This document shows positions 18,331 through 25,866 of a DNA stretch of 36,457 nucleotides, in pieces; position 1 is the first letter of the stretch, and the number at the start of each line of letters is the position of its first letter. Location: assembly GCA_026399025.1 (NCBI GenBank), contig JAPLRU010000085.1, positions 1 to 36,457 on the forward strand, given 5' to 3'. The notes below the pieces were generated by a model, which was given only the letters and a program-made list of their open reading frames with translations, was not told where the DNA came from and did no database searches. The DNA comes from Methylobacter sp. GTDB taxonomy: Bacteria > Pseudomonadota > Gammaproteobacteria > Methylococcales > Methylomonadaceae. A program made the translations under genes and the position numbers.

Positions 18331-18960
18331 ATGCCGATGCGTGAACAACTGATGAGGGCCCATCGCGCCGCATTGTCGAATTGCAAAAAATGCCCCGAGA
18401 TGATCGGCCCGGTGGTGAGCGGGAGCCCGGTGTTATCAAAGATTTTGCTGATCGGTCAGGCGCCCGGCGACAAAGAGGGCGGGTTCGGTAAACCGTTTGC
18501 CTGGACCGCCGGTAAAACAATGTTTAAATGGTTTGAGCGGATCGGGCTTGATGAACAGGCTTTTCGGCAACGCGTTTACATGGCTGCGGTGTGCCGCTGT
18601 TTTCCGGGTAAAAATCCGAAGGGTGGCGATCGTGTGCCGAGTCCGGCTGAAATAAGTCATTGCGCGGGTTGGCTGCAAGCGGAAATCGATTTGCTGAAGC
18701 CCGATTTGATTCTGCCGGTCGGCAAACTGGCGATTGCTCAACTGATGCCGGTCAAAAAGCTAAACGATGTGATCGGTCAGCTGCATCCGGTTACTTTTCA
18801 CGGTCATCGTACCGAGGCGATTCCATTGCCGCATCCGTCCGGCGCATCGACTTGGCACAGAACAGAAGCGGGTCTCGCGTTGTTGGAAGCGGCGTTGATG
18901 ATTTTGCAACAGCATCCGGCCTGGCAACAAATCCGCCGCTCCGGAGCTAGCTTAACTTGA
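18331..18960 (+). CDS. Uracil-DNA glycosylase, family 4-like (4Fe-4S)
   Basis: About 209 residues. It has motif A-like GQAPGDKEGGFGKPF and a motif B-like PHPSGAS near the C-terminus, as in the UDG superfamily. Cysteines at 18 and 21 (NCKKC) and two more near AAVCRCF and ISHC fit the four ligands of the 4Fe-4S cluster in family 4 enzymes. It would remove uracil from DNA. The start is uncertain: TTG at 18316 overlaps the xth stop, while ATG at 18331 or 18337 lies after it; none has a good ribosome site. Coupling to xth supports a repair role. It differs from the common family 4 consensus (GEAPG), so the exact substrate range is unsure. Confidence 0.82.
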   Translation: MPMREQLMRAHRAALSNCKKCPEMIGPVVSGSPVLSKILLIGQAPGDKEGGFGKPFAWTAGKTMFKWFERIGLDEQAFRQRVYMAAVCRCFPGKNPKGGDRVPSPAEISHCAGWLQAEIDLLKPDLILPVGKLAIAQLMPVKKLNDVIGQLHPVTFHGHRTEAIPLPHPSGASTWHRTEAGLALLEAALMILQQHPAWQQIRRSGASLT

Positions 18961-18995
18961 GTGTAATGCGACGGATTGCACCCTAAACGCCGACG

Positions 18996-19027
18996 CCCTG
19001 TTTCCCCGGAAGTCCGGGGCATCAGGG
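18996..19027. terminator. Candidate hairpin between convergent genes
   Basis: CCCCGGA-AG-TCCGGGG forms a perfect 7-bp stem, extended by an outer CCCTG/CAGGG pair. It lies between the converging glycosylase gene and the Cache-CheW gene. No T-run follows on either strand, so intrinsic termination is uncertain. Confidence 0.4.
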
Positions 19028-19034
19028 TAAATGT

Positions 19035-21686
19035 TCAGGCTATCGTTATCTTGGTCACTTTCTGGGCGTTTCCTACCGCAGAGCGTTCGGCCATCATGTT
19101 CGATGCCAGTTTTTGCGCCAAACGTTCGTTACTTAGAACCAGCAATAGACATTCTTCACCGGGATTTTCAGTGGCAATCGCCGCATCGGCAAGCAGTGAG
19201 CCGCCGCCTACCACTGCCGGTAATGAATTAAGGCGCGATTCGAGAACCTCCGGGATTTCCCCCAGAACATCGGCAATGATACAGAAGCGGGTATCTGCAT
19301 TTCTTTCGATGACCATCGCTTGTTGGCTTTTACGATTGACCGCTTCCATGCCATCTTTAAGCGCACAGACCATGTTTCGAATGTCGAATACCGGTATCGG
19401 CAGTTTTTCGTAGATCAAATAGCCTATGCAATCGGCCCCGGCACCGGGAGCCGGGGTGATGTTGGTGGTATCGACCGCTTCCATGATTTGGCCGGCCCGG
19501 ATTCCGAACCATTCTCGGCCTAAGCGAAAAGTCGCGATTTCCACAGTCCTTTCAGCGTGACCGCGATCGGAGCGCAGCGTTGGGCACGGAATCTCTTCTT
19601 TTTCCTCTTTGTTTTTGGTAATAAAACACAGTTCTTTTCCTACCAGTGCAATCACTTCATTTTTATAGGAATCGGATGTGCTTTTGTATTCGCGGTAACC
19701 GCTGGAAGCGTGCGCGCCGACCGCATAATAATGGTCGTTCAAGGAAATGACGCCGGTAATTTCCTCTCCCCGAGACAGGTTGCATAAGGCTGAGGATATA
19801 GGCAGTTTATCGCCGGGATTGAATCGCTCATCGGAACAGGCGAGCACATAGCCGTCGCGCGAAACAAAAATACCGAATGAACTCGAATCGATTTGCCCGT
19901 CGGAATTTTTAGGCAGCGCATCGCGCAGCATCGACGAAAATTGGGGCGTGGAGTCGAAGACGATGCCGATGCCGCCAACCGCTCGGGCGCCGTCCGGAGC
20001 TCGAATGGCAGCTCCGTAAATGTAAGTATGGCGGCCTTGATAAAAGCGGGTTTCGGCAAAATCCGATACCGCATAACCTTGTGAGTCGGTCAGCAGCAGA
20101 ACTTGGCGCTGCCATTCTTCACCCACATTTTGTCCAATCAGGGAGGTTTCTTGGGAGTTGGAAACCGCGACGATTTTGCCATTGACATCGAAAACAATCA
20201 GGTTGGTGTAAACGGTGTAGAGGCTGTTGATGTAAGACAGGATATTTGAAATGCGCTCCTTGCCTGACTCGGAAATTTCTTCCTCGGCAAGTAATTCACG
20301 AAACGATGAGGTTAGCGCCCACCACCGGCAATCGTTAGCGCGCTCATAAAGGTTCCGGTCCATGATATTGATTGCCAAAGAAGCTTGAAAATGGCTGTCT
20401 TCAAGCACTGAAGAAACCACGGTTTCATGTAAATTGGCGATGGAGCGTTGAAATACCGACTGGGTTCTGGCGCCGGTATTGCTGATTTCCCACAACAGTA
20501 TTTTTGAGAAGCCGGTATCCTTGCCTTGCCCGGAACGGCATTGCCGTACATTTCCGTTCCAGACCGACCGGTTGAGTTCGCGTTGAATCCGGTTTGCCTG
20601 TTGCGGAATACTGCGCAAGCTTGCACCGAACAATTGCGAACGTTCCATGATGCTGTCAAGCGTATCCTGGGGAATATTCTTCAGTAATCCGGAGGCGTCG
20701 CGATTGAAAGCGTGCTGCAACGGCAGCATGACATGCGCATACCAGTGCGGTCCGGCGTAGCCTTGGTAGCCGCTGCTGCAACGGGTAGAGGCCAAATATT
20801 CTTGTCCCGCGAAACGTAATATCCGGTATTCCCGGTCTAAAACCGGCGCCAAGGTAGCGCCGAGCGGTACATGATGAATATCCGAACTGGCAATGACTTG
20901 GCCTTCGCTATCCAACAGGGTAATGACCGACCAATCTTCCGCTGCAACGAGATCGGCAAAAATTCCCTTCAATTCATTCTCGAATCGAAAACATAAACAC
21001 AGTACGCCAAGCGCTGAATTGTCGCTGTCTACAACACGAAACGAGTAAACCAGGGAGCATGTTTCATCCGGTAAAAAGTCTATGCGGTCAAAGGTTTCCA
21101 CATAGCCGTCCGAGGTTTCCAAGGAAAGTTTTAAAAGTGGGTGCTGGGTGCTTTTTATCCCGTCATAATCTTTGAGGCGAAGCAGAATTTCGCCGCCGGC
21201 ATCCAGCAAAACCACGTCGGAATAGACTGAGTATTTGGATAAATATTCGGAAAACCGGCTACGCAATCGGGACAAGCTCGCTTCCAGGTCGCTTTTCCTG
21301 GAGTACTTGCCTTTCAAATTGTGAGCTTCCCGAAGTACGGCACAGATGTCGTCATCGGTAGCCAAAAAACCGATGTCGGCGGTGCGTTCAAAGAGGTTTC
21401 TGACCAGTATGTCAATCGCGACTTGCGCCTTGGAAGTCATCTCCAATACGCATTTTCGTAGCGTTTCACTAGCAAGTTGGTTAAGCAGCGATCCGGTTAG
21501 TTTTTGAAAGGATTGGCGGGTGCCGTTCATGTCCGTACCTGTGCCTGACAGTTGCCCCAGCAACGTCAAGTTGTCCCAGATACTTTGTAAATTATTGAGC
21601 TCTTCCCTGCATTCGTCGACGGCTTGCATGTGCCGTATCATCCCTAATAATCCCTCTTCTATATCGATGTTTTTATAATTAGCCAC
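19035..21686 (-). CDS. Double Cache-type sensor fused to a CheW domain
   Basis: About 883 residues from a GTG start (the frame stays open to an ATG at 21755). The C-terminal 150 residues are a CheW domain (VEIATFRLGREWFGI, then IGYLIYEKLPIPVFDIRNMV), which docks CheA and receptors in chemotaxis arrays. The rest looks like two tandem sensory modules. Each begins with a matching segment, LVRNLFERTADIGF in the first and IMDRNLYERANDCRWW in the second, followed by Cache/PAS-like beta patterns (VVLLDAGGEILLRL; LIVFDVNGKIVAVS). No transmembrane segment and no MCP signalling hairpin is visible, so it is probably a cytosolic adaptor that senses a ligand. I prefer the GTG because a TATAAT sits 25 bases upstream of it, inside the longer frame, and AGGG lies close before the GTG. 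No other che gene is nearby. Confidence 0.78.
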   Translation of the reverse strand: MANYKNIDIEEGLLGMIRHMQAVDECREELNNLQSIWDNLTLLGQLSGTGTDMNGTRQSFQKLTGSLLNQLASETLRKCVLEMTSKAQVAIDILVRNLFERTADIGFLATDDDICAVLREAHNLKGKYSRKSDLEASLSRLRSRFSEYLSKYSVYSDVVLLDAGGEILLRLKDYDGIKSTQHPLLKLSLETSDGYVETFDRIDFLPDETCSLVYSFRVVDSDNSALGVLCLCFRFENELKGIFADLVAAEDWSVITLLDSEGQVIASSDIHHVPLGATLAPVLDREYRILRFAGQEYLASTRCSSGYQGYAGPHWYAHVMLPLQHAFNRDASGLLKNIPQDTLDSIMERSQLFGASLRSIPQQANRIQRELNRSVWNGNVRQCRSGQGKDTGFSKILLWEISNTGARTQSVFQRSIANLHETVVSSVLEDSHFQASLAINIMDRNLYERANDCRWWALTSSFRELLAEEEISESGKERISNILSYINSLYTVYTNLIVFDVNGKIVAVSNSQETSLIGQNVGEEWQRQVLLLTDSQGYAVSDFAETRFYQGRHTYIYGAAIRAPDGARAVGGIGIVFDSTPQFSSMLRDALPKNSDGQIDSSSFGIFVSRDGYVLACSDERFNPGDKLPISSALCNLSRGEEITGVISLNDHYYAVGAHASSGYREYKSTSDSYKNEVIALVGKELCFITKNKEEKEEIPCPTLRSDRGHAERTVEIATFRLGREWFGIRAGQIMEAVDTTNITPAPGAGADCIGYLIYEKLPIPVFDIRNMVCALKDGMEAVNRKSQQAMVIERNADTRFCIIADVLGEIPEVLESRLNSLPAVVGGGSLLADAAIATENPGEECLLLVLSNERLAQKLASNMMAERSAVGNAQKVTKITIA

Positions 21687-21711
21687 GGTGATTGCCCTGA
21701 GTATTGTAATA

Positions 21712-21717
21712 ATTATA
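21712..21717 (-). promoter_or_regulatory. Candidate -10 box for the Cache-CheW gene
   Basis: A perfect TATAAT on the - strand, 25 bases upstream of the preferred GTG start (21686). No convincing -35 box is visible at 16-18 bases. If real, transcription starts at about 21705, which would exclude the longer ATG start at 21755. The remaining gap up to 22058 holds no supported gene. Confidence 0.35.
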
Positions 21718-22058
21718 GGGGCGGCTTCGATTGATTTAGACAATTTAAAATACAATGAGAAGGCGCTGTTTTCGCTGCAAGCTTGTGTTGGGTATTAAAA
21801 TCCAATTAAGCAGTGAAAATCATGCGACCCTTGATACCTGTAACGCTTCGCCTTTCCTCACTTGCTTGCCTGCCACGGGTTCAACTGGAGGCCTTATCAT
21901 CCCAATAACTTACGCAATTTTAGAAAGTCCGCATTCTAAGTATCTTAATACTCGGGAAAACACATGTCCTAAGTGCTGGCGTGTGCGGCGCTTAAGTTAA
22001 GCGTCGATGACGAACCTATGATGAAATTTTTTTAGGCTTAGACTTTCTTTTGTTTCAT

Positions 22059-22104
22059 GGCGGTTTGCAGACAACTGTTCAACACTGTCGTGACGCAAAC
22101 CGCC
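22059..22104 (-). terminator. Stem-loop after the nif operon
   Basis: GGCGGTTTGC and GCAAACCGCC form a perfect 10-bp stem with a 26-base loop, beginning 11 bases after the Nif11 stop. There is no T-run on the - strand side, so it may be a 3' stabilising hairpin or a Rho-type end rather than a classical intrinsic terminator. Confidence 0.45.
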
Positions 22105-22114
22105 TTATCAAAAT

Positions 22115-22333
22115 TTAAACTCTTAGCAAGGCTTTAGCCATTCTTTCGGAAAGTTGTTCTTCGACAAATTGCGGTTCATTCGGTGGATAAAGTTCCACTT
22201 CATCCAGTTCGAAATTATATTCTTTGCCCAACGCTATCAGCTCTCTGATTTTTTGAACGGCTAACAGTTTCTCTTTTAATTCGCTGTCTGTTTTTGCCAG
22301 TTCAGAGAAGGCTTTTATTTGTGCAATTGACAT
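22115..22333 (-). CDS. Nif11 family protein
   Basis: A 72-residue protein beginning MSIAQIKAFSELAKTD, the usual start of Nif11 domain proteins, which are found in nif clusters of Azotobacter, cyanobacteria and others. The biochemical role in nitrogen fixation is unknown; the same domain serves as leader peptide in some lanthipeptide precursors. There is no GG cleavage site or Cys/Ser/Thr-rich core here, so a precursor peptide is unlikely. The start at 22333 is chosen for its AGGAG 7 bases upstream; the frame stays open 11 more codons. It is probably the last gene of the nif operon, though 230 bases separate it from the next upstream gene and no sigma-54 promoter was seen in that gap. Confidence 0.82.
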   Translation of the reverse strand: MSIAQIKAFSELAKTDSELKEKLLAVQKIRELIALGKEYNFELDEVELYPPNEPQFVEEQLSERMAKALLRV

Positions 22334-22566
22334 TGTGTTACTCCTAATTGTTGATAATGACTGCATTACACATGCAGCGGGTGGAAAATTGTAACTACTC
22401 GTCTCAATAGAATAAGGATCGCAGCAATTAGACCGATTTAAACGGAGTTTTTTTGTTCATAAGTGGTTTTTTATGAACGGTCCCGTGTCGATCGGCCAAA
22501 TCCGCGTTATCCGTGTTCTATTTTTTTCAGTTACCGAGCAAAGCAGTTAGCAAAACTCAGGTTGAC

Positions 22567-22944
22567 CTACACGTTATAAGGCGTGTTAATCCAATCTTTA
22601 AGCACCGCGACATCGCGTTCGGGTAAATAAGAAAAATCTCCGCTAACGTCTTTAAAAACCGCGACCCCGGTATGCGGGGAAACCAGTTTGCCTTTAACCA
22701 TATAAAAGAACCAGGCGAACGGATAACCCGCTTGGCGATCGAAGCGGCTTATCAGGTTGTGCAACGAGGTGCCTTTTTTGCCGCTGATATTGTCCAGCTC
22801 CGGCACGTTTTTTTGCTGGGTGTTGATCAGCTCAACGTTGATGATTTGTTCGCCAAAGCGTCCGGTATGCCTGAACGGTCGAACAATCCAGTCCTCGGAA
22901 AGCACCGCTTTTTGCAGCGCGCTGCTTCGGTTCCAGTCATCCAT
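22567..22944 (-). CDS. Nif-cluster hypothetical protein, C-terminal part of a gene split by TAA
   Basis: 125 residues, not assigned to a family. It is in the same frame as the gene upstream on the - strand, separated only by one TAA (22987-22989) and 14 sense codons (INKYHIEEHPVQRF). No ribosome site stands before the ATG at 22944. Both facts suggest that this is the second half of a single protein of about 320 residues interrupted by a nonsense change. Visible features are WIVRPFRHTGRFG, an RQAGYPFAWFFYM segment and a C-terminal LPERDVAVLKDW. It may not be expressed, or it may restart weakly. Confidence 0.5.
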   Translation of the reverse strand: MDDWNRSSALQKAVLSEDWIVRPFRHTGRFGEQIINVELINTQQKNVPELDNISGKKGTSLHNLISRFDRQAGYPFAWFFYMVKGKLVSPHTGVAVFKDVSGDFSYLPERDVAVLKDWINTPYNV

Positions 22945-22986
22945 GAAACGTTGTACCGGATGTTCTTCAATATGGTATTTATTGAT

Positions 22987-23529
22987 TTAATCCATGAAAA
23001 CCGACACGTCAGTTTTACGTCGATAAGAATAACGTGAGGTTCCAATGCAGAATGTTTCTATGCATTCCGGGTCCAATGGATCAATAAATTCTTCTAAATC
23101 CTCCGGCGGATTGTCGCCATTAACAAGCAGCCGGTCCGACATTTCGTGGGTTTTATCAATGTCGATCTGGATGAATTGTTCCGCTTTGGCGCCGGTTTGG
23201 ATAACAAAATACAGGGTATTGCCGGTTTGCCGGGTGGCAATCAGCTGTTGTTCCTGTGCATGATCGATCAGGGTTTGTAGGTTTTTGCCGCATTCGATAT
23301 AGGTTCTTTCGGTCCATTCCACCAAATCGTTGGCGATGCGGTTACCTTCCATATCGACAATGCCGCCCAAGCGATACCATTCGTTTCCGGTTCTGGCTAA
23401 TCGAATCGGATAGTCGGGATTCAGCGCTTGCAGTTTGGACAGCAGTAATTCGTCATCCTGACCGGGCAGGGTGTGCTTGCAGATTTTGGCAAGCTGTTGC
23501 CCATCGAGTTTAAAGTGTTGCTCAGTCAT
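22987..23529 (-). CDS. Nif-cluster hypothetical protein, N-terminal part of a gene split by TAA
   Basis: 180 residues, soluble and acidic, with no family that I can name. It ends in KTDVSVFMD before TAA, and coding-like sequence continues in the same frame for another 139 codons. It lies 26 bases downstream of the LRV protein gene in the nif operon, so a nitrogen-fixation-related role is likely from context only. No cysteine cluster is present. If the TAA is genuine, the product lacks about 45 percent of its length. See the finding at 22567-23529. Confidence 0.6.
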   Translation of the reverse strand: MTEQHFKLDGQQLAKICKHTLPGQDDELLLSKLQALNPDYPIRLARTGNEWYRLGGIVDMEGNRIANDLVEWTERTYIECGKNLQTLIDHAQEQQLIATRQTGNTLYFVIQTGAKAEQFIQIDIDKTHEMSDRLLVNGDNPPEDLEEFIDPLDPECIETFCIGTSRYSYRRKTDVSVFMD

Positions 23530-23555
23530 ATACGGTTCCCGGTTTTGAGTTCAGG

Positions 23556-24305
23556 CTATGAATCTGGATAGCTGGTCAGTCGTTCTTGCGCCACGGCCCG
23601 CACATCCGGCTCGGGATCGTCAAGCAAACCGGTCAATGCCTCGGGTGCAACGCGCTGGGCGACGGTATAGCGCACCACCCAGTCGGAATCGTTCAGCATG
23701 ATGACAACGTCATTCGGGTTCATCCGCTCGGCCACAATGCGTCTGACTTCGGGGGCGCTATCGTCGGCCATTAAGCCCAAGCTGACTTCGGGCAAACGTT
23801 CGGCAACGATTTTCCGTACTTGCAAGTCTTCATCGCGAATAAATCGAAACAGCCGTCCTTGCGGCAGTCTTTTGGCAATTGTTAATCTGACGATATAGTC
23901 TTTATCGTTCGCCATTTTTTCCAGATCTTCCGCACCAATGCGATCGGCAACGGTCATACGCACTTCTCTATCTGCATCATCGATTAACAAATGCAGTTGC
24001 GATGGCGGTATGCGATAGGCGACAGCGCGTCTGACCACTTCATCGGGGTCATGAATCAGCTCCGTCAACGCTTTTTGCGGGGCGTAACGGACCGCAATCG
24101 CGCGTCTTTCCCAAAAATTGTCGTGCAGATAGTGCTCGGCATAACCTGGGTTCACGCGAAAAAAGCGGTCGATTTGTCGACCGCTTTCAACGAATACACA
24201 GGTGTCGCCGGGCATGCAACGCCCCATTAGCAGGGTTTTGCCGCGAAATGGGCATAAACTGCAATCGGCAAAAGGAACGCTAACAGGGCTTTGATGACCG
24301 GACAT
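23556..24305 (-). CDS. LRV (leucine-rich repeat variant) 4Fe-4S protein
   Basis: A 249-residue protein matching the LRV protein of the Azotobacter nif region. The N-terminus has four cysteines, C15, C18, C30 and C36 (CSLCPF, GRCMPGDTC), the ligands of a 4Fe-4S cluster. From about residue 65 it consists of roughly seven 24-residue repeats of the form (D/N)-x-x-x-x-VR-x-x-V-A-x-R-(I/L), which stack as an alternating-helix superhelix. The function in nitrogen fixation is unknown; electron transfer or scaffold for cofactor assembly is suggested in general terms. It lies 12 bases after the DUF6129 gene in the same operon. Confidence 0.88.
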   Translation of the reverse strand: MSGHQSPVSVPFADCSLCPFRGKTLLMGRCMPGDTCVFVESGRQIDRFFRVNPGYAEHYLHDNFWERRAIAVRYAPQKALTELIHDPDEVVRRAVAYRIPPSQLHLLIDDADREVRMTVADRIGAEDLEKMANDKDYIVRLTIAKRLPQGRLFRFIRDEDLQVRKIVAERLPEVSLGLMADDSAPEVRRIVAERMNPNDVVIMLNDSDWVVRYTVAQRVAPEALTGLLDDPEPDVRAVAQERLTSYPDS

Positions 24306-24317
24306 GTGCAGTTCCGC

Positions 24318-24584
24318 TTAGTCGGGAATGATTTCCGCAACGACAATGCCCGTTGCCACATCATAGTCATTAGTCAGACACAGACAATGCTCCCGTCCGT
24401 CGATTAAATAAATATTGAAGTCTTTATGTTCAACGACCGGCGTATTATTGGGTAGATCGTCATCCATGCAATAAGTGAAATGGATGGGTTGATAGTGCTG
24501 CCTCAGTTCGGAAACAGTGTCGTCACTAAGGCCCATCGTTTCGATTTTTGCGACGATGGTCTTGATTTGCTCGGTAGTAATCAT
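24318..24584 (-). CDS. DUF6129-like small nif-cluster protein
   Basis: 88 residues starting MITTEQIKTIVAKIE, with HFTYCMDDD in the middle and LTNDYDVATGIVVAEI near the end. This matches my memory of the DUF6129 family found next to nifY-type genes, though I cannot verify it here. Its role is unknown. Its start overlaps the nifY stop (ATGA), so the two are translationally coupled. It is soluble, with two cysteines and no metal-binding pattern. Confidence 0.7.
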   Translation of the reverse strand: MITTEQIKTIVAKIETMGLSDDTVSELRQHYQPIHFTYCMDDDLPNNTPVVEHKDFNIYLIDGREHCLCLTNDYDVATGIVVAEIIPD

Positions 24585-25291
24585 CCGGTTGCTTCCCTTT
24601 CAAATCTGAATCGATCGCTTGCATCAATACCCATGACCTTAGCCAGCCAAGGCGGCGGGGTTCCGGCAATCACGGTTTGTAGCTGATCGATAATATCGGC
24701 AATGGTTTCAACGCCGGGCAATTTCATCGGATGGATGCCCAGCTTGACGATTTTTGCCGCCGCAGGTCCCCCCACCGAGGCGATATACAGCACCTGACAG
24801 TCCTGAATCAGTTCCGCTCTAAACACGTTTTTATCATCGACTTCCAAACCATGAGGTATCTCAGGGTTGCGAATCTCGATTAGCCGGGCTTCATCGGCTG
24901 AAACTTGGTAAATCATGAATTGACTGCAAGATCCGAAATGGCCGTCCACGTTAATGCCGTCATTACTGGCGCAGGCGATACGAACGGAACCGGGCATGTC
25001 GCCATCAATATAAGTTTCTTGTTTGAGTGCGCTAGGCGGGGTGTCTAAACCGGATTTAAGAATATTTAAAGCATAGGTCAATAACGGCTCGTCAACATCT
25101 AAAAACTCGCCCGCCTTCGCGGTTTTCAGGGTTTTCAGGTTAATGCCGGCAATTTTTTCTTCGGTGATGGGAAGGCCGATGCAATCAGTTAATACTGAAA
25201 GCAGGCGTTTGGCGTCGGTATCGGGCAAAGCGCGAGCCGCCAGCCCGATACGTAAAGCCAGTTCTCGTGAGAGTGCAGCCTGGCTGTTCAT
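24581..25291 (-). CDS. nifY: Dinitrogenase cofactor-binding protein NifY/NafY
   Basis: A 236-residue two-domain protein. The N-terminal part (residues about 8-90, LALRIGLAARALPD) is the NafY/NifY-type helical domain that binds apo-dinitrogenase. The C-terminal part (about 102-215) is the NifX/NifB-C domain that carries FeMo-co or NifB-co, with RIACASNDG and GHFGSC (H118, C122) at the cofactor pocket. It would stabilise apo-NifDK and deliver the cofactor in the cytosol. It stands 4 bases after the ferredoxin gene in an operon with nifT and nifK, as in Azotobacter. NifY and NafY are hard to separate by eye. Confidence 0.85.
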   Translation of the reverse strand: MNSQAALSRELALRIGLAARALPDTDAKRLLSVLTDCIGLPITEEKIAGINLKTLKTAKAGEFLDVDEPLLTYALNILKSGLDTPPSALKQETYIDGDMPGSVRIACASNDGINVDGHFGSCSQFMIYQVSADEARLIEIRNPEIPHGLEVDDKNVFRAELIQDCQVLYIASVGGPAAAKIVKLGIHPMKLPGVETIADIIDQLQTVIAGTPPPWLAKVMGIDASDRFRFEREATG

Positions 25292-25295
25292 CTGC

Positions 25296-25496
25296 TTATG
25301 CCTCTAAAGGCAAGATGCAGTTATCGATAGGACAAACTTTAACGCATTGCGGTACGTCAAAATCACCTTCGCATTCGGTGCAGGTTTTTTTGTCGATTTT
25401 AAAAACGACTTTACCCTCGGTGATTGACATGGTTGGGCAGACCGGTTCGCAGTCGCCGCATGAAATGCAATCCGCTTCAACAATATATAAGGCCAT
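25296..25496 (-). CDS. 2[4Fe-4S] ferredoxin, Alvin type
   Basis: 66 residues. The first cluster motif is C10-x2-C13-x2-C16-x3-C20. The second is C39-x2-C42-x8-C51-x3-C55, with the longer x8 loop typical of Allochromatium (Alvin)-type ferredoxins, and an extra C60 follows. It is a cytosolic low-potential electron carrier. Its place between nifT and nifY suggests that it supplies electrons to nitrogenase reductase or to cofactor assembly. The ATG lies 2 bases from the nifT stop. Confidence 0.92.
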   Translation of the reverse strand: MALYIVEADCISCGDCEPVCPTMSITEGKVVFKIDKKTCTECEGDFDVPQCVKVCPIDNCILPLEA

Positions 25497-25498
25497 GA

Positions 25499-25723
25499 TT
25501 ACTCTCCTGAATCTAAACGTTTTGCGCGCAAGGTAACGGGAAAATCCGGTTGTTCATTCATCGGTTCGAAATAATATTTTGAACCGTCGCTAAGCAGGAC
25601 TTCGCCGCCCCATTTGTCGGGGCTGTCGAATTCAACGGATTCCGCCACTTCTTCCAAATCTTTTTTGGGTACGTAGAAGACTAATTTGCCCTCTGCATTT
25701 TTTTTCAACATGACACTAGGCAT
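25499..25723 (-). CDS. nifT: NifT/FixU protein
   Basis: 74 residues, full length for the NifT family: MPSVMLKKN at the start, LVFYVPKKDLEE, and WGGEVLLSDGSKYYF. NifT follows nifK in most proteobacterial nif operons; its role is unclear and it is dispensable in several hosts. Unusually, the ribosome site (AGGGGGG, 4-5 bases before the ATG) is provided by the end of the MITE-like repeat that fills the gap to nifK, so the repeat supplies the translation signal. Confidence 0.92.
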   Translation of the reverse strand: MPSVMLKKNAEGKLVFYVPKKDLEEVAESVEFDSPDKWGGEVLLSDGSKYYFEPMNEQPDFPVTLRAKRLDSGE

Positions 25724-25724
25724 A

Positions 25725-25866
25725 AATCCCCCCTAACCCCCCTTTTTCAAAGGGGGGGATAAAAAACTGTTCCCCCTTTAATTAACGGAGGGATTAAAAT
25801 TTCCCTCCCTTTTTTAGAAGGGAGGGAAAACCAACCCCCCTTTGTAAAAGGGGGGCAGGGGGGATT
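25725..25866. repeat. MITE-like inverted-repeat element between nifK and nifT
   Basis: The whole nifK-nifT gap is one 142-bp element. Its ends are inverted copies of about 32 bp: AATCCCCCCTAACCCCCC followed by TTTTTCAAAGGGGGG at left, and its near complement at right. A further inner palindrome CCCTCCCTTTTTTAGAAGGG lies in the middle. It encodes nothing. On the - strand its first bases form part of the nifK stop codon and its last bases form the nifT ribosome site. The strong stems could reduce transcript passing to nifT and beyond. Confidence 0.85.

Noticed and set aside
17772-18386. 204-codon frame on the - strand
   Set aside because: Antisense to xth, whose catalytic residues are all present; long open frames opposite GC-rich genes are common.
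21755-22000. 81-codon frame on the + strand
   Set aside because: No ribosome site, no domain, and a Cys/Arg/Ser-rich composition that looks random; left as non-coding.
22455-22478. GTTCATAA/TTATGAAC stem-loop upstream of Nif11
   Set aside because: The stem is AT-rich, and the flanking T/A-runs are on the wrong side for a terminator of either neighbouring gene; no function could be argued.
22987-22989. Stop codon recoding (selenocysteine or pyrrolysine) in the split nif gene
   Set aside because: The codon is TAA, which is not used for either residue, and no recoding structure was seen.
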